NCBI GenBank assembly: GCA_913055965.1
Contig: CAJXKX010000076.1
Location: 1 to 7,951 of the forward strand
Length of the DNA stretch: 7,951 nucleotides
From: an uncultured Roseovarius sp.
GTDB lineage: Bacteria > Pseudomonadota > Alphaproteobacteria > Rhodobacterales > Rhodobacteraceae
Direction of reading: 5' to 3'
Part shown: positions 6,485-7,951 of the stretch, in pieces
Numbering within the stretch: position 1 is the first letter of the stretch
Layout: every line of letters starts with the position of its first letter
Notes under the pieces: model-generated
Database searches by the model: none
Told to the model about the DNA's origin: nothing
The model's input: the letters and a program-made list of their open reading frames with translations, nothing else
Made by a program: the position numbers and the translations under genes

Positions 6485-7903
6485 TTACTGGTGCCCCACA
6501 TGCTTTTGCAGCGTGTGCGCGATCAGGCTTCCATGACCGAACACGGGATGATGGTGACGGTGCTTGAAATGGTTGTCCGGCGGGTTCTGGATCAGCCGCC
6601 ACCCCACCCACATCGCGATTGTCGCAAAGACGATGCTGCCCAGCGCCTGCCCGATCAGAACCCCCGGCGCCCCGATCAGCATGCCGCCGGCAACGGCGAA
6701 GGGCCAGGTGCCCAGCGTGTTGTGCCCCCAGCCCAGCCAGGTGGAATAGGACGGGCGGCCCAGCGTGTTGAACGAGGCGGCAGCGACGAACATCGCGCCG
6801 TTGAAGAACGACGCCAGCGCCAGCGGAAAGCAGAACAGGAAGATCAGCGAGCGGGTCAGGTTCTCGGCCCCGAAGAGCGCGGCGATCGGCCCCCTGAACA
6901 CGAACAGGATCACGGTGATGAACGCCACGTAGATCGCGACGAACTTGAGCGCATCGAGATAGGCCCGCTTGACCCTCTCCATGTTCCCGGCGCCGAAATT
7001 CTGGCCGATGATCGGCCCTATCGCCCCCGAAAGCGCCCAGATGACCGAGAACGCAACCGGCGTCAGCCGCCCGATCACCGCCATCCCGGCAATCGCCTCG
7101 GGCCCGAATTTCGACATCTCGCGCGTCACGATGGCGGTGCCGATCGGCGTGGCGACATTGGCCATCAGGGCGGGAAAGGCCACGCCCGTCACCAGCCTGA
7201 TATCCCGCCAGAGCAGCCTGAATTTGGGCTGAACGAAGGCGTTGTGCCGCCGAATCGCCGGGTAGAGGGCGATGCCCAGGGTCACGAAGCGCGCCGCCAC
7301 CGTCGCCCAGGCCGCGCCCTGCATGCCCATGCTCAGGCCGAAGATCAGGATCGGGTCGAGAATCGCGTTGGTCAGCGCTCCGCAAAGCGACGGGTACATC
7401 GCCATCCGGTGTTCGCCATAGCCCCGCAGGACCGAGACCGCCACCATCGACAGCCCCGACACCCAGGTAAAGGGAATGATGATCCAAAGATAGGTCGCCG
7501 CCAGTTCGGCCACCTCGCCCTTGGCCCCCAGAAGCCCCACGAAGAAATCGATGTTCGGCAGCAGAATGAGCGGCAGGACGACCCCGGTCATCGCGACGAA
7601 CATCGCCGTGCTGGTGGCGTATTCACGCGCCTCGAGCTTATCGTCCGAGCCGATCGAGCGCGAGGCCAGCACGCCTGCCGCCACCGATATCCCGATATTG
7701 ATGGCGCTGGTGAAGAACATCAGCGCGCTGGCATAGCCAGCGGCGGCGGCCAGCACCTCGTATCCGAGCATCGAGATGAAGACGAGGTCTATGAGATCGA
7801 CCGCGTAGATCGCCATCAGCCCGATACTTGCGGTGAAGGACGATACCGTGACATGGCGCATGATGCTGCCACTGGTGAATACCGCCTTGTTCTCGGTCGT
7901 CAT
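6485..7903 (-). CDS. MATE-family efflux transporter with histidine-rich C-terminus
   Basis: A 472-residue, highly hydrophobic protein with about twelve membrane segments in two similar bundles, the usual size for MATE (NorM/DinF-like) antiporters that export drugs or cations using Na+ or H+ gradients. Diagnostic stretches are the NAILDPILIFG block (N179, D183, P184) closing the first bundle's conserved loop, and its relative in the second bundle, GAIGPIIGQNFGAGNMERVKR. The last 29 residues (444-472) are hydrophilic and carry nine histidines (NHFKHRHHH, then four more groups). This is not a general family feature and suggests a metal- or proton-sensitive cytoplasmic tail (inference). ATG 7903 follows a weak purine-rich stretch (GAAGAAAGA); M15 is an alternative start but would cut off only the soluble leader. 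Exported substrate is unknown. It converges on the plus-strand amine operon and shows no link with it. Confidence 0.9.
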   Translation of the reverse strand: MTTENKAVFTSGSIMRHVTVSSFTASIGLMAIYAVDLIDLVFISMLGYEVLAAAAGYASALMFFTSAINIGISVAAGVLASRSIGSDDKLEAREYATSTAMFVAMTGVVLPLILLPNIDFFVGLLGAKGEVAELAATYLWIIIPFTWVSGLSMVAVSVLRGYGEHRMAMYPSLCGALTNAILDPILIFGLSMGMQGAAWATVAARFVTLGIALYPAIRRHNAFVQPKFRLLWRDIRLVTGVAFPALMANVATPIGTAIVTREMSKFGPEAIAGMAVIGRLTPVAFSVIWALSGAIGPIIGQNFGAGNMERVKRAYLDALKFVAIYVAFITVILFVFRGPIAALFGAENLTRSLIFLFCFPLALASFFNGAMFVAAASFNTLGRPSYSTWLGWGHNTLGTWPFAVAGGMLIGAPGVLIGQALGSIVFATIAMWVGWRLIQNPPDNHFKHRHHHPVFGHGSLIAHTLQKHVGHQ

Positions 7904-7951
7904 CTCAGATCTTTCTTCGCCGGGTCGGCCGTGGGCCGTGCGGGCATTCCA
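7904..7951. other. Leader upstream of the MATE gene
   Basis: Forty-eight bases before the MATE start reach the window edge. Apart from the purine-rich stretch just upstream of ATG 7903 that may serve as a ribosome site, I see no recognisable promoter, operator or gene here. The promoter may lie outside the window. Confidence 0.5.

Noticed and set aside
6441..7487. A 348-codon minus-strand frame overlapping the MATE gene
   Set aside because: It is a same-strand, other-frame shadow of MATE with R/D/G-rich low-complexity translation.

Overview
The window is GC-rich and strongly third-position biased, with compact operons. Apart from its first ~220 bases it looks like alphaproteobacterial DNA. 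The protein types (a ProW/ChoW-like betaine permease and a dimethylglycine-dehydrogenase-like flavoprotein) suggest the Rhodobacteraceae/Rhodobacterales. That placement is inferred from gene content and protein style, not from a marker gene.

Layout. (1) 1-~220, minus strand: the C-terminal end of a RecG-type helicase running off the left edge. It abuts, at ~219-237, the last ~24 codons of a plus-strand ProV-type ABC ATPase, which ends at 309. Neither gene is whole, and the join looks like a chimeric or recombinant junction. (2) 309-5603, plus strand: a tightly packed operon made of a double-length (fused) glycine betaine/choline-type ABC permease, an aminoglycoside/choline-kinase-fold phosphotransferase, and an FAD-GcvT amine demethylase of the dimethylglycine/sarcosine dehydrogenase family. 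The proV tail, permease and kinase are joined by one-base TGATG stop/start overlaps; the oxidase follows after 7 bases with a GAGG ribosome site. (3) 5604-5642: a 39-base convergent intergenic gap with a small tandem repeat. (4) 5643-6266, minus strand: a small membrane protein with three N-terminal hydrophobic segments and a C-terminal cyclic-nucleotide-binding domain. (5) 6267-6484: a 218-base spacer with a terminator-like hairpin. (6) 6485-7903, minus strand: a MATE-family multidrug/cation antiporter with an unusual histidine-rich C-terminus. (7) 7904-7951: start of the region upstream of the MATE gene.

How the genes fit together. The plus-strand operon reads as an uptake-and-demethylation module for a methylated amine or quaternary ammonium compound. 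The ATPase and fused permease import the substrate (a binding protein is expected outside the window), and the flavoenzyme removes N-methyl groups, passing the one-carbon unit to tetrahydrofolate. The kinase between them suggests that a hydroxylated amine, choline-like, may be phosphorylated; its real substrate cannot be read from the sequence. The two minus-strand genes have no obvious link to this pathway.

I found no RNA genes, CRISPR arrays, insertion sequences or phage genes. The points most worth a second look are the RecG/ProV junction, the kinase-oxidase pairing behind a fused permease, the His-rich MATE tail, and the membrane-anchored cyclic-nucleotide sensor with no output domain.
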